Positions 9,039-18,474 of a DNA stretch of 64,000 bases are shown here, one piece after another. The notes below the pieces were generated by a model. It was given only the letters and a program-made list of their open reading frames with translations, did no database searches and was not told the origin of the DNA. Source of the DNA: Giesbergeria sp. (GTDB lineage Bacteria > Pseudomonadota > Gammaproteobacteria > Burkholderiales > Burkholderiaceae_C); NCBI RefSeq assembly GCF_028686475.1, contig NZ_JAQUCA010000004.1, positions 162,442 to 226,441 on the forward strand. Reading direction: 5' to 3'. The position numbers and the translations under genes were made by a program. Every line of letters begins with the position of its first letter. The first letter of the stretch is position 1.

Positions 9039-9613
9039 GCAGCGCCCAACGGCCAGCAAGTCCAAGCCCCCAAGGCCGGTGCTTGCTGCGGCCATTGGGC
9101 CGCGCTGGGTGGCTGGGTAGCTGGAGCTTGTTGCAACCAATCTAGGCAACGCGCCACCCCGGCATGGCTTATCCATAGCACAGGGTTTTGTTGCTCGGTC
9201 GCTAGGCTTTGGGCTGCCTGCCAAGCGCTGGCTACGCGCAACAACATGGTTTGTAGGTTCTCACCCCCACCGGGGCGGTAGTGGGCAAAATCAGCCACCC
9301 AAGTGTCTATGTCATGGCGTGGAATGTCGTCCCAACGGCGGCCTTCCCAAGCACCAAAATCCATCTCTTGCAAGCGGTCATCTGGCTGGCTGATGCTGTC
9401 TGGGCGCAAAGCTTGCAAAGCGTGGGCCAATTGGGCACAGCGTTGCAAGGGGGAATGCCAGACTAGCACGCGCTGTGGCAGTGCTTGGGCCAAGGCTTGC
9501 GCGGCGGCTTGGGTGGCAGCGGCATCGGCGGGCATATCCCATCGGCCATAACAATACCCCGGCGCAATCAGAGGGGCGGCATGGCGCGCCAGCCATAACT
9601 GAAGAATACTCAT
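9035..9613 (-). CDS. cobC: Histidine phosphatase family protein, probably alpha-ribazole phosphatase
   Basis: 192 residues. The N-terminal phosphate-binding motif is LARHAAP, a variant of the usual RHG, followed by GYCYGRWDMP, which resembles the APGLCYGRxD segment of CobC-like proteins. VWHSPLQRCAQLAHAL supplies the second arginine, MDFGAWEGRRWDDI the third block, and ISHAGVARC the second catalytic histidine. The start overlaps the end of cobS (ATGA-type, 4 bp), so it would remove the phosphate from adenosylcobalamin 5'-phosphate or alpha-ribazole phosphate after CobS. The gene name rests on this context; a general phosphoglycerate-mutase-like phosphatase is the alternative. Confidence 0.75.
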   Translation of the reverse strand: MSILQLWLARHAAPLIAPGYCYGRWDMPADAAATQAAAQALAQALPQRVLVWHSPLQRCAQLAHALQALRPDSISQPDDRLQEMDFGAWEGRRWDDIPRHDIDTWVADFAHYRPGGGENLQTMLLRVASAWQAAQSLATEQQNPVLWISHAGVARCLDWLQQAPATQPPSAAQWPQQAPALGAWTCWPLGAA

Positions 9614-10434
9614 GTGTTGACCCAGCGGCCCAACGGCCCCAAAGCCAAGGCTGCGCCCAAATAGAACCCGACTTCGCCCAGTTGTTGCACTGCGCCCAAA
9701 CCATCACCCGTAAAGCCTTGCAAGCGCCGCGCCAAGCGCCGTGCCATGTGGGCCGCTGCCAAAGCACTGCACAGCACCGCCATCGCCAGCCACAGCGCCG
9801 ACTGCCATTGCCACACCAGCGCCAACGGAGCAACACACCACAGTCCGGCAGCCAGCAAAGCCGCATTGCTGATTTGGTCGGCCAGCGGTTTGCTTTTGGA
9901 TTTGGCCGTATCCCCCACATGCGGCAGGCAACGCACCAACCACAACGGCCACCAGCGGGACAACACATGCCCCCCCAACAAAGCGGCCAAAGCCGCTGGC
10001 AGGCTGTGCGCGCCCAACAAGGCCAACAAGCTGCACTTGGCCAACAGCCCCAACACCAGTGCCATCGCACCAAACGCGCCAATGCGCGAATCCTTCATGA
10101 TGTCTAAGGCGCGCTCGCGGTCGTAGCTGCCGCCCAAGCCATCGGCCACATCGGCCAAACCGTCTTCATGAAAACCCCCGGTGAGCAACACCGTGGCAAT
10201 GGTGCAAGCCACCGCTGCCACGGCAGGTGCCAGTGGATTGGGTGCAAGTGCCAGATGCAAGGCCGCATACACCAGCATGGCCACGGCGGCCACCAACCAA
10301 CCAACCCCCGGAAAATGCGCGCTGCTGGCGCGCAACATGGCTGGGCTAAAGCCGACCCAATCGGCCAGCCGTCCAGTGACAGGAATACGGGTAAAAAATT
10401 GCACAGCCAGCAAATAATGGCGAAGAGCTTGCAT
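9610..10434 (-). CDS. cobS: Adenosylcobinamide-GDP ribazoletransferase (cobalamin synthase)
   Basis: 274 residues, an integral membrane protein. It starts LLAVQFFTRIPVTG, the typical CobS N-terminus, and carries GGFHEDGLADVADGLGGSYDRERALDIMKDSRIGAFG, containing the conserved acidic metal-binding residues (split here only as description: HEDGLADVADGLGG then RALDIMKDSRIG). Several hydrophobic helices follow. It joins adenosylcobinamide-GDP to alpha-ribazole in the last assembly step of the lower ligand. Only cobS and the cobC-like gene are here; no other cobalamin genes are visible, so the rest of the pathway or salvage lies elsewhere. Confidence 0.92.
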   Translation of the reverse strand: MQALRHYLLAVQFFTRIPVTGRLADWVGFSPAMLRASSAHFPGVGWLVAAVAMLVYAALHLALAPNPLAPAVAAVACTIATVLLTGGFHEDGLADVADGLGGSYDRERALDIMKDSRIGAFGAMALVLGLLAKCSLLALLGAHSLPAALAALLGGHVLSRWWPLWLVRCLPHVGDTAKSKSKPLADQISNAALLAAGLWCVAPLALVWQWQSALWLAMAVLCSALAAAHMARRLARRLQGFTGDGLGAVQQLGEVGFYLGAALALGPLGRWVNT

Positions 10435-10458
10435 CAGGGCAAAGGGCTGTTAAAGCTT

Positions 10459-12984
10459 TTAGAGGTGAATGGTGTTGCGCCCCGATTGCTTGGCGCGGTA
10501 CATGGCATCATCGGCTTGGCGCAATAAATCGGTTTGCCGGGGGGTATCGCGTCCGGCAAACAAAGTCATGCCGACGCTGCAAGAGCAGTGGTGTTCCACC
10601 ACGCTGGCCGGGCTACCGGCTTGGGCTGCGACCTCCAGACGATAGGCTTGGGACAGGGCAGTACGGATTTTTTCGGCCACAGTCATGGCTTGGGCCAGTG
10701 CTGGCTCGGCTTGGGCGTGCAAATCGCCAATCACCACCACAAACTCATCGCCACCCAAACAGGCCACGGTATCGACTTCGCGCACACTGGCGGTTAAGCG
10801 CCGCGCCACCTCTAGCAGCAGCAAATCGCCTACCGCATGGCCGTGGGTATCGTTGAGCGGCTTGAAGTTGTCTAAATCGAGCAGCATGACTGCGCCATGC
10901 AGGCCGGTGCGGCGGCTACTGGCCAGCGCCAGCGCCAGCCGCTCTTCTAATAAACGCCGATTGGGCAGTTGGGTCAGGCTATCACAATAGGCCAGCTGGC
11001 GGATTTTTTCTTCTGCAAGGCTTTTTTCGATAGTGATGCTGGCCAATTGGGCGGTTTGCTCAATCAGCGCCAAGTCGGCCTCCGTCGGGCCATAGGGCTG
11101 GCGGTGGTAAATGCCAAAAGTGCCCAAAATGCGGTTGTTGCCCGAGCAAATAGGCTGCGACCAGCAGGCACCCAGCTGCGCTTGGGCGGCCAAATCCTTA
11201 AATTCGGCCCAATAGGGATGGTTGGCAATGTCTTCCACCACTACCGTCTCGCCGGTAAAGGCCGCCATGCCGCAAGAGCCTACCCCTACGCCCACTTTTA
11301 AGCCAATCAGGGCTTGGTTGTAAAACGGCGGCAGGCTGGGGGCTATGCACTGCACCACCTGTTGGCCAGTTTCGTCTAGCAGCACAATGCTGCACAGCTT
11401 GCCGGGGTGCAAGGTCTCAACGCCACGCACAATGGCTTCTAAGATGGTCTCCATCGGTGTGCCGTTGGCCAGTATTTCTAGGATGTAACTGTGAAAACGC
11501 TGGTAGTCGTCGCGCTGCTTGCGCTCCGAAATATCCACAATCAGCCCCAACATGCCGCGTTCTGCGCCCAAATCGAAGGTGCAACGCTGGTACAACGCGG
11601 TGCGTAATTTGCCATCGGCAAAGGCGATGTCGATTTCTGCTTGGGTTTGGCCACCTTGGGCCAACAAAGCCAAGTCTGCCGCCTGAAAAGCCTCACGGGC
11701 AGCCTGTGGCAAGTAATCAAGTTCTAACACCGTTTTACCAATAAACCGGGTGCGCTCGATGCCAAACGCTTGCTCATAAGCCCGATTGCAGGCGGTAAAA
11801 ACCGTTTGCTGGTTTTTGACAAACACCGGGTTGGGCAGGGCATCAATAAACGCCGAAAACAGCTGCAACTGCTGCTCTAAGGAGCTTCTTTGTTGGGTGA
11901 CGCGCTCCAATAATTGATTAAATTGCCCAATCAAAATGCCAATTTCATCAGGGCGCACAATCGGCAAAGGTTGTGGCAATTGTTCAGCCAAAGACATGTC
12001 CGACAAGGTGCGGGCGCTATCGAGCAAAGGCGATAACTCTCGGCGCAACCACCACCACGTCAGTGCAACGGCCAACACCGTCAGCAACAAGGCGGCCAAC
12101 AACATGCGCTGCTGCATCGCCCAAATTGGGGCAAATGCCTCGGCAGTGGGGATGGAGACTGAAATAGCCCAATCCACCAACTTCAGGCGCTTGACCGAAT
12201 TAAGCACCTCTACCCCTGTGGGGTTGGTATAAATTTGCGAACCCTCAAAGCCATCGACAAAGCGGTCTATGGCCGGAATTTGCCCGAGCGGTAGCAAAGC
12301 TTGTAGTACGCGCACCTTTTTGGTGGAGGCCACAATCAGCCGCTCTTTCCGGTCCACTAAAAAATAGCTGCCGGTTTTGCCATAGGGGTTTTGCGTCAAT
12401 TGGTCTAAAAAACTGGCGTGTTCTAGCGCCATGACACCCGCCAAAACCCCGACACTGCGCCCTTGGGCATCGCGCACTGGCGCGGCAATGCCAATCACTG
12501 GCACGCCCAAGCGTTTGTCCAGCACCGCCGTACCAATCACGACCTGCCCTTGGCGCAGTGCCATCGCAACGGCTTTGCGGTCCATAAAATTAAGCCCGAT
12601 TCGGCCCACTGAGCGTGGGGCCCCGGCCACCGCTGTACCTTGGGCATTGGTCACCAGTACGCCACCACCGCTGAACATGGCTTGCAACACCGGCAGGCTG
12701 TCGAGCAGGCGGTGCAATTCATCGGGCTGGCCCAGCATCTGCGGCGTAATGCCGCCAGCTACCAGCTCTAGCGCCCGCACCCGCTCATTGAGGTGGGCAT
12801 CAATCGCCCCAGCTAAAAAATGCACCACCGAAAACTGCTGGTCGCTCAGTTGCCGCTGCATATCGTGGCGCAACATCTGGCTGGCATACAAAGTCAGAGA
12901 CCAGAGGCTGACGCTAAAAATCAGCAGCGTAAACAGGCTGATGCGGGTTTTAAGCGAGCGGGTCTGGTGGGGATAGGGCAGCAT
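10459..12984 (-). CDS. Membrane diguanylate cyclase with Cache, HAMP, PAS, GAF and GGDEF domains
   Basis: 841 residues. A membrane helix (~13-35), a periplasmic double-Cache sensor (~36-285), a second helix (~290-312), HAMP (~313-365), a PAS domain (~375-490: IDALPNPVFVKNQQTVF), a GAF domain (~510-655) and a GGDEF domain (~665-841). The catalytic motif GGDEF is at 744-748 and an inhibitory RxxD site (REVD, 735-738) lies five residues before it, so product inhibition should be intact. It makes cyclic-di-GMP from GTP in response to an external ligand not predictable here. No EAL domain is present. The residue before the motif is CL instead of the common RL. It is separated from cobS by 24 bp on the same strand. 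Confidence 0.9.
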   Translation of the reverse strand: MLPYPHQTRSLKTRISLFTLLIFSVSLWSLTLYASQMLRHDMQRQLSDQQFSVVHFLAGAIDAHLNERVRALELVAGGITPQMLGQPDELHRLLDSLPVLQAMFSGGGVLVTNAQGTAVAGAPRSVGRIGLNFMDRKAVAMALRQGQVVIGTAVLDKRLGVPVIGIAAPVRDAQGRSVGVLAGVMALEHASFLDQLTQNPYGKTGSYFLVDRKERLIVASTKKVRVLQALLPLGQIPAIDRFVDGFEGSQIYTNPTGVEVLNSVKRLKLVDWAISVSIPTAEAFAPIWAMQQRMLLAALLLTVLAVALTWWWLRRELSPLLDSARTLSDMSLAEQLPQPLPIVRPDEIGILIGQFNQLLERVTQQRSSLEQQLQLFSAFIDALPNPVFVKNQQTVFTACNRAYEQAFGIERTRFIGKTVLELDYLPQAAREAFQAADLALLAQGGQTQAEIDIAFADGKLRTALYQRCTFDLGAERGMLGLIVDISERKQRDDYQRFHSYILEILANGTPMETILEAIVRGVETLHPGKLCSIVLLDETGQQVVQCIAPSLPPFYNQALIGLKVGVGVGSCGMAAFTGETVVVEDIANHPYWAEFKDLAAQAQLGACWSQPICSGNNRILGTFGIYHRQPYGPTEADLALIEQTAQLASITIEKSLAEEKIRQLAYCDSLTQLPNRRLLEERLALALASSRRTGLHGAVMLLDLDNFKPLNDTHGHAVGDLLLLEVARRLTASVREVDTVACLGGDEFVVVIGDLHAQAEPALAQAMTVAEKIRTALSQAYRLEVAAQAGSPASVVEHHCSCSVGMTLFAGRDTPRQTDLLRQADDAMYRAKQSGRNTIHL

Positions 12985-13029
12985 GGTGGGCGCACAACGA
13001 GGGCAAGGCGGTACTCTGCCAAGAACGGT

Positions 13030-14604
13030 TTATTGGCTGCTGTGAGGGGCTTGCAGAAACAGGCGATAGGCGGGATTGTGCGTCTCCTCGACATAAGGGT
13101 AGCCCAGCGTAGCCAGAAACTCCGCAAAAGCTGCGCCATCTTCAGGCGGTACTTGGATGCCGACTAAAATCCGGCCATAGTCGGCCCCTTGGTTGCGGTA
13201 GTGGAACAGACTGATGTTCCAACTGGGCTGCATCAGGCTCAAAAACTTGAGCAAGGCACCGGGACGCTCCGGGAAGACAAAGCGCAGCAGGCGCTCATCG
13301 TGTGCCAGCGCCGAAGGGCCACCCACCAAATGGCGCAAATGCTCTTTCGCCAAATCGTCGTGCGTTAAATCCAGCGCTTCAAAACCGTGCTGGCTGAAGG
13401 CTTGTGCCAGTTGCGCCGATTCGCCCTTGCCATGCGTGGTCAGGCCGACAAACACATGCGCGCGCGCCGCATCGCTGATGCGGTAGTTAAATTCGGTCAC
13501 GTTGCGCGGGCCACCGGGCAAGTCGCCAATGATTTCGCAAAAGCGCCGAAAGCTGCCGCGCTCCTCGGGGATGCTCACGGCCAGCAGGGCCTCGCGCTCC
13601 TCGCCCACTTCGGCGCGCTCGGCCACAAAGCGCAGGCGGTCAAAGTTCATGTTGGCCCCGCACAAAATGGCGGCGTAGGTCTCGCCCTCGGTGCGGTGCT
13701 GTGCCACATATTGCTTGATGGCCGCCACGGCCAAAGCACCGGCAGGCTCGACAATGCAGCGCGTATCGACAAACACATCTTTAATCGCCGCGCACACCGC
13801 ATCGGTGTCCACCGTGACAATCTCGTCCACCAAGCCTTGGGTGATGCGGAAGGTTTCTTCGCCCACCAATTTCACCGCCGTGCCATCGGAAAATAAACCC
13901 ACATCGGGCAAGGTGACACGCCCACCTGCGGCCACCGATTGCGCCATTGCGTCCGAATCGTTCATCTGCACGCCAATCACTTTGATTTCGGGGCGCAGGG
14001 CTTTGATGTAGTTGGCTACACCGGCAATCAGGCCGCCGCCACCAATCGCAACAAACACGGCATCGAGCCGGTTGCCACTGCCCAATTTTTGCAATTGGCG
14101 CAAAATTTCCATCGCAATCGTGCCTTGGCCTGCAATCACATCCGGGTCATCAAAGGGATGGACAAAGGTCAGGCCCTGCTCTTGTTCCAGCTTGACCGAA
14201 TGGGCATAGGCATCGGAGTAACTCTCGCCCGCCAACACCACTTCGCCACCCAAGGCGCGCACGGCATCAATTTTGAGCTGGGGCGTGGTGGTCGGCATGA
14301 CGATAACCGCCCGCGCCCCCAGTTTGCGCGCACTCATGGCCACGCCTTGGGCGTGGTTGCCCGCCGAGGCGCAAATCACGCCGCGCTCTAACTGGCCGGG
14401 CTTAAGGTGCGCCATTTTGTTGTAAGCACCGCGCAGCTTGAAGCTGAACACCGGCTGTTGGTCTTCGCGCTTGAGCAGCACTTTGTTGCCCAAACGCTGG
14501 CTCAAGGTGCGTGCCACTTGCAAGTCGGTTTCAATCGCTACGTCATAAACGCGGGCGGTGAGGATTTTTTTCAGGTAGTCGGAAGGGGTCAGGGGCTGGG
14601 TCAT
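13030..14604 (-). CDS. ilvA: Threonine ammonia-lyase, biosynthetic
   Basis: 524 residues from the ATG at 14604 (MTQPLTPSDYLKK); the open frame extends upstream to 14694 but that part reads through a terminator hairpin and is not part of the protein. It is a PLP fold II enzyme; the PLP lysine is K57 in SFKLRGAYNKM, and the glycine loop AIGGGGLIAG follows at ~180. The C-terminal third has the two ACT-like regulatory modules of the isoleucine-sensitive enzyme (EERGSFRRFCEIIGD and FVFPERPGALLKFLSLM). It deaminates threonine to 2-oxobutanoate, the first step to isoleucine. A probable independent small RNA gene lies just upstream. Confidence 0.94.
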   Translation of the reverse strand: MTQPLTPSDYLKKILTARVYDVAIETDLQVARTLSQRLGNKVLLKREDQQPVFSFKLRGAYNKMAHLKPGQLERGVICASAGNHAQGVAMSARKLGARAVIVMPTTTPQLKIDAVRALGGEVVLAGESYSDAYAHSVKLEQEQGLTFVHPFDDPDVIAGQGTIAMEILRQLQKLGSGNRLDAVFVAIGGGGLIAGVANYIKALRPEIKVIGVQMNDSDAMAQSVAAGGRVTLPDVGLFSDGTAVKLVGEETFRITQGLVDEIVTVDTDAVCAAIKDVFVDTRCIVEPAGALAVAAIKQYVAQHRTEGETYAAILCGANMNFDRLRFVAERAEVGEEREALLAVSIPEERGSFRRFCEIIGDLPGGPRNVTEFNYRISDAARAHVFVGLTTHGKGESAQLAQAFSQHGFEALDLTHDDLAKEHLRHLVGGPSALAHDERLLRFVFPERPGALLKFLSLMQPSWNISLFHYRNQGADYGRILVGIQVPPEDGAAFAEFLATLGYPYVEETHNPAYRLFLQAPHSSQ

Positions 14605-14630
14605 AGAACGATATGATAGGCGGACAGACG

Positions 14631-14662
14631 AAAAAAAAGCCCCAAACCAATGGTTTGGGGCT
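14631..14662 (-). terminator. Rho-independent terminator upstream of ilvA
   Basis: GCCCCAAACC (14639-14648) and GGTTTGGGGC (14652-14661) form a perfect 10-bp stem with a 3-nt loop, extended by one A-T pair. In the minus orientation it is followed by eight T residues. In the plus orientation there is no T tract, so it works for minus-strand transcription, ending the small RNA 27 bp before the ilvA start. Confidence 0.88.
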
Positions 14663-14737
14663 GAATCCATCCTTTGAGGAGATGGAGGAGACAACAGGTG
14701 CCATGCTTGGGGTAACTACCAAATTAAGCATCGCGTA
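14631..14737 (-). ncRNA. Candidate small RNA with anti-Shine-Dalgarno-like CTCCTCC motif
   Basis: On the minus strand a TATAAT box (14744-14749) is followed by ~107 nt with three nested-free stem-loops and a terminator. Stem 1 pairs ATGCTT (14726-14731 on the opposite strand as AAGCAT) with AAGCAT (14703-14708). Stem 2 pairs CCATC with GATGG (14667-14671 and 14681-14685) and carries a UCCUC-containing loop; CTCCTCC sits just 5' of it (14684-14690). Stem 3 is an 11-bp perfect stem followed by eight U (14631-14638). No convincing open frame exists: the frame from 14730 runs through the terminator. C/U-rich unpaired motifs of this kind base-pair with ribosome-binding sites in many bacterial small RNAs. 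It is upstream of ilvA, so a leader with attenuation is the alternative. Confidence 0.6.
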
Positions 14738-14743
14738 GTTTGA

Positions 14744-14749
14744 ATTATA
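14744..14749 (-). promoter_or_regulatory. -10 box of the small RNA promoter
   Basis: A perfect TATAAT on the minus strand about 7 nt before the proposed start of the small RNA. No good -35 hexamer is seen at the normal distance (CAACAT at 17 bp), so activity may need an activator or rest on the strong -10. Confidence 0.5.
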
Positions 14750-14831
14750 AGCCAACGCCAGCATTTATGTTGCATAGCAGCAAAATCCACGACAATGCTG
14801 TTGTTAAAAAACAACCCCGAAGGAAATCAAC

Positions 14832-15281
14832 ATGGAATGCACAGTCAGTTGGACCGGCGCAAGCGGCACGCGCTCGGGCATGGGTTTTGTCGCCGAGACG
14901 GGTAGCGGCCATACGCTGGTGATGGACGGAGCCCCTGATGCCGCCCGCCCCGAGAACGGCGGCCAAAATCTGGCCCCGCGCCCGATGGAAACCGTATTGG
15001 CTGGCACCGGGGGCTGCACCGCCTACGATGTGGTGCTGATTTTGAAGCGTGGCCGCCACGATGTACGTGGGTGCAGCGTCAAGCTCACCAGCGAACGCGC
15101 CGACACCGACCCCAAGGTGTTCACCAAAATTCACATGCACTTTAGCGTCACGGGCAAAGACATCCCACCCACTGCCGTAGAACGCGCCATTGCCATGAGC
15201 CACGAAAAATACTGTTCCGCCAGCATAATGCTGGGCAAAATGGCCGCCATCACCACCAGCTTTGAGCTGCTACCGGCCTAA
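14832..15281 (+). CDS. OsmC family protein
   Basis: 149 residues. An OsmC/Ohr fold: VSWTGASGTRSGMGF N-terminal strands, the first reactive cysteine in LAGTGGCTAYDVV (~62) and the second in MSHEKYCSASIML (~127). Members reduce organic or lipid hydroperoxides through the two cysteines; this sequence is nearer to the YhfA-like group than to Ohr, whose substrate is not settled. A ribosome site AAGGAA lies 8 nt before the ATG. It is a single gene divergent from ilvA and its small RNA. Confidence 0.85.
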   Translation: MECTVSWTGASGTRSGMGFVAETGSGHTLVMDGAPDAARPENGGQNLAPRPMETVLAGTGGCTAYDVVLILKRGRHDVRGCSVKLTSERADTDPKVFTKIHMHFSVTGKDIPPTAVERAIAMSHEKYCSASIMLGKMAAITTSFELLPA

Positions 15282-15317
15282 GCCGCAGCCACGCAAATAG
15301 CCAACCAACAGCACACC

Positions 15318-15998
15318 ATGCGAATTTTGGTGGTAGAAGACGATGCCAGCATTGCCCAAGGCTTGCGTACCAATTTGCGCCAGCGCGGCTATGCGGTGGA
15401 TGTCTGCGCGGGTGTCGCCAGCGCTTGGGCCGCTTTGCGCTCTGAGCCTTTTGATGCAGTGTTGCTCGATTTGGGCCTGAGTGATGGCGATGGCACCAGC
15501 TTGCTGCAACGCTTACGCGCCAGCAAAAACCCCCTGCCCGATGCCGCCACGCCGGTACTCATCATGACGGCGCGCGATGGCGTACAACAGCGCATTGCCG
15601 GGCTGAACCAAGGGGCCGACGACTACCTGAGCAAGCCGTTTGATATGGACGAGCTGGAGGCCCGCCTGCGCGCCCTGTTGCGCCGCGCCGCTGGCCGGGC
15701 GCAACCGCTGGTGCGCCACGGCGCGATTGAACTCAACCCCGCTACCCGTGTGGTGCAACTGGATGGCCAGCGGGTAGAGATTTCGCCGCGCGAATTTGCC
15801 GTGCTGCACCTGCTGATGGAGTCGCCGGGGCGGGTGCTGTCGCGGCGGCAACTGGAAGAGCGCCTGTACGATTGGGATTCGGTGGTCGATAGCAACGCGA
15901 TTGAAGTGCATATCCACCACCTGCGGCGCAAACTCGGCAGCCAGTGCATCCAAACCATGCGCGGTGTCGGTTACTTTGTGCCACCCGAACCGGCATGA
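15318..15998 (+). CDS. OmpR-family response regulator (QseB/TctD-like)
   Basis: 226 residues. Receiver domain at 1-120 with the acidic pocket VVEDD at 5-9, phosphoacceptor D51 in VLLDLGLSDGDG, and the conserved lysine in LSKPFDMDEL. C-terminal winged-helix DNA-binding domain at ~128-222 (ISPREFAVLHLLMESPG, VDSNAIEVHIHHLRRKL, GVGYF). The last codons overlap the kinase start (ATGA), so the two are translated together. Target genes are unknown. Confidence 0.92.
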   Translation: MRILVVEDDASIAQGLRTNLRQRGYAVDVCAGVASAWAALRSEPFDAVLLDLGLSDGDGTSLLQRLRASKNPLPDAATPVLIMTARDGVQQRIAGLNQGADDYLSKPFDMDELEARLRALLRRAAGRAQPLVRHGAIELNPATRVVQLDGQRVEISPREFAVLHLLMESPGRVLSRRQLEERLYDWDSVVDSNAIEVHIHHLRRKLGSQCIQTMRGVGYFVPPEPA

Positions 15999-17341
15999 GC
16001 AGCCAGCGCTCACTCACGCAGCGGCTACTGCTGTGGAGTTTGGGGGCTTTGGTGCTGGTCTGGGCCTGCTTTGTCACGCTGGCCTACCGCACCGGCCTGC
16101 ACGAAGCCGATGAACTCACCGATGGCCAGTTGGCCACTGCCTCGGCACTGCTGCTAGAGTTGAACGCCGCCGCCGCGCCAACACCGTCTGCCAACCCGTG
16201 GCCGCTGCCAAAAAACCACGATTACCAGCAATCTTTGAGCGTGGTGCAATGGAACCAGCATGGGCAACTGCTATGGCACCTCGGCAGCGCACCGGTGCCA
16301 GAGTTCAACGCAGAAGTGGGTTATGCCAATCTGCAACTGGGGCCACAGCAGCAGCCGTGGCGCAGTTTTTCGCGCTGGGATGCCGCCCAAGCCCACAAAA
16401 TCATGGTGCTGTTGCGCGTGCAAGAGCGCGACCGGCTGGCCCATGATATTGCGGGGCAAATGGTGGAACCGGGCTTATGGCTGTTGCCTGTAGTCGCTTT
16501 GGCGCTGGGATTGGCGATTGGCCGAGGACTGCGCCCACTGCACCAGTTATCGCAAGATGTGGCACAGCTGGACGTACAAGGGGCACAACGCCTAGCATCA
16601 CAGCATAACTGGCAAGAGTTTGATGCCGTGGTGGACTCCATCAACACCTTGCTGGCGCGCCAGCAAGAAGCACTGCGGCGCGAGCGGGAACTGGCCAACG
16701 AAGTAGCGCACGAGTTACGCACCCCGTTGGCGGCAATTGTGTTGCAAGCCCAAGCCTTGGCGGGTGGCTTGCCCGCAGCGGCCCAAAGCCAAGCCTTGGA
16801 CTTGATACGCCAAGATGCCCTGCGTGCAGGCCATGTGCTGCAACAGTTGCTGGCCTTGGCGCGCACCAGCCGGGGCCAATGGCACGGTCAGGCCAGCCCG
16901 GTGGATATAGCTGCCTTGGCGCGCCATCTGGCCGCCGATTATGTGGCCAGCGCGTGGCAACGCCAAGACACCCTGTCCGTGCAAGCGCCCGAGGCGCTGC
17001 TGCTGCCCGGCCATGCCGTCTTGTTGGAAATGGCCCTACGCAACCTGATTGAAAACGCCCTGCGCCACACCCCGCCCGGCACGCAAATAGAGCTGCAATG
17101 CGGCCCCGGCACCCCAGAGCATGGCGCATGGTTGCAAGTGTGCGACGACGGAGCGCGACCTTTGGCGCAGGCGCAGGCCAAAACGCCTCCCCCCAGCGAT
17201 AGCCTGCACTTGGGGCAAGAAATCATCGCCCGTGTGGCTGCGGTGCATGGTGCGCGTTTTGGCACGGCAACAGCGCCAGCGCCTTTCACCACCTGCTACC
17301 GAATCGACTTTGCGCCCACACCAACACCGCAAGGCCCTTAA
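15995..17341 (+). CDS. Sensor histidine kinase, partner of the preceding regulator
   Basis: 448 residues from the ATG that overlaps the regulator stop; a longer frame begins at 15944 but lies inside the regulator gene. Two membrane helices (~11-32 and ~158-178) flank a ~120-residue periplasmic sensor. The H box is [13 protein letters not shown] (about residue 245) and the N box is [15 protein letters not shown]. The ATP lid is poor: the usual DxGxG is DDGARP and the GLGLGL block is SLHLGQEI. Kinase activity may therefore be weak or the lid may be reshaped. A 69-bp gap follows before fba, containing a 6-bp hairpin (CAGCGG/CCGCTG) without a T tract. Confidence 0.87.
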   Translation: MSSQRSLTQRLLLWSLGALVLVWACFVTLAYRTGLHEADELTDGQLATASALLLELNAAAAPTPSANPWPLPKNHDYQQSLSVVQWNQHGQLLWHLGSAPVPEFNAEVGYANLQLGPQQQPWRSFSRWDAAQAHKIMVLLRVQERDRLAHDIAGQMVEPGLWLLPVVALALGLAIGRGLRPLHQLSQDVAQLDVQGAQRLASQHNWQEFDAVVDSINTLLARQQEALRRERELANEVAHELRTPLAAIVLQAQALAGGLPAAAQSQALDLIRQDALRAGHVLQQLLALARTSRGQWHGQASPVDIAALARHLAADYVASAWQRQDTLSVQAPEALLLPGHAVLLEMALRNLIENALRHTPPGTQIELQCGPGTPEHGAWLQVCDDGARPLAQAQAKTPPPSDSLHLGQEIIARVAAVHGARFGTATAPAPFTTCYRIDFAPTPTPQGP

Positions 17342-17409
17342 AATCGGCAGCATCCAGCGGCAAGCACCGCTGTGCCCCTTCTCTTTCCTCCTCAGAACGG
17401 ACTACCACC

Positions 17410-18474
17410 ATGCCCCTCGTCTCGATGCGCGAACTGCTCGACCATGCTGCTGAAAACCGCTATGGCATCCCCGCTTTCAACGTCAACAACCTGGAGCAGG
17501 TGCAGGCCGTGATGGCCGCTGCCGACGAAGTAGGCGCGCCCGTCATTTTGCAAGCCAGCGCTGGCGCACGCAAATATGCTGGTGAATCTTTCATCAAGCA
17601 CCTGATTCAAGCCGCCGCCGAGATGTACCCCCACATCCCCTTGGTGATGCACCAAGACCACGGCACTTCGCCCGCCATCTGCCAAGGCGCTTTGGACTTG
17701 GGCTTTGGCTCGGTGATGATGGACGGCTCGCTGCGCGAAGACGGCAAAACCCCCGCCAACTTTGATTACAACGTCGAAGTGACGCGCAAAGTGGTCGAAA
17801 TGGCGCACAAAATCGGCGCCACCGTCGAGGGCGAACTGGGCTGCTTGGGCAGCTTGGAAACTGGCGAAGCCGGTGAAGAAGACGGCGTGGGCGCAGTGGG
17901 CAAATTGGACCACAGCCAAATGCTGACCGACCCGGAAGAAGCCGCCCAATTCGTCCAAGCCACGCAACTGGATGCACTGGCGATTGCCATTGGTACAAGC
18001 CACGGCGCTTACAAATTCACGCGCAAGCCCACTGGCGATATTTTGGCCATCTCGCGTGTCGAGGCCATCAACCGGCGCATTCCTAACACCCACTTGGTGA
18101 TGCACGGCTCCTCCAGCGTGCCGCAAGAGCTGTTGGCCATCATCAACCAGTATGGCGGCAAGATGAAAGAAACCTACGGCGTGCCGGTGGAAGAAATCCA
18201 AAAAGCCATCCAATTTGGTGTCCGCAAAATCAACATCGACACCGACATCCGCTTGGCCATGACCGGCGCAGTGCGTCAGTTTATGGCCGAGAACCCCGAT
18301 AAGTTCGACGCGCGCGAGTGGCTCAAGCCCGCGCGCGAAGCCGCCAAAGCCATCTGCAAGCAACGCTATCTGGAGTTTGGATGCGAAGGCCAAGCCGCCA
18401 AAATCAAGGGCTACACCTTGGAGCAAATGGCCAAGCGCTACGTGGGCGGCGAACTGGCCCAGGTGGTCCACTAA
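17410..18474 (+). CDS. fba: Fructose-bisphosphate aldolase, class II
   Basis: 354 residues, the usual length for the class II CbbA-type subgroup. It cleaves fructose 1,6-bisphosphate in glycolysis and runs the reverse in gluconeogenesis. The zinc-binding and active-site elements are visible: [41 protein letters not shown] and [12 protein letters not shown], then [11 protein letters not shown]. The stop codon TAA overlaps the ATG of the following lipoprotein gene (TAATG). Confidence 0.95.
   Translation: MPLVSMRELLDHAAENRYGIPAFNVNNLEQVQAVMAAADEVGAPVILQASAGARKYAGESFIKHLIQAAAEMYPHIPLVMHQDHGTSPAICQGALDLGFGSVMMDGSLREDGKTPANFDYNVEVTRKVVEMAHKIGATVEGELGCLGSLETGEAGEEDGVGAVGKLDHSQMLTDPEEAAQFVQATQLDALAIAIGTSHGAYKFTRKPTGDILAISRVEAINRRIPNTHLVMHGSSSVPQELLAIINQYGGKMKETYGVPVEEIQKAIQFGVRKINIDTDIRLAMTGAVRQFMAENPDKFDAREWLKPAREAAKAICKQRYLEFGCEGQAAKIKGYTLEQMAKRYVGGELAQVVH

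Noticed and set aside
14682..14735. 18-codon plus-strand frame (MEETTGAM...) with a GAGGAG site
   Set aside because: It overlaps the small RNA on the opposite strand; the only T tract and the promoter belong to the minus strand.
14543..14764. 73-codon minus-strand frame over the ilvA leader, read as a branched-chain leader peptide
   Set aside because: It has Leu/Val codons early but no stop before the terminator and no tandem regulatory codons; the small RNA reading explains the stems and terminator better. Not fully excluded.
17354..17371. Hairpin CAGCGG/CCGCTG before fba as a terminator
   Set aside because: Only 6 bp and no T tract on either side; too weak to list as a feature.
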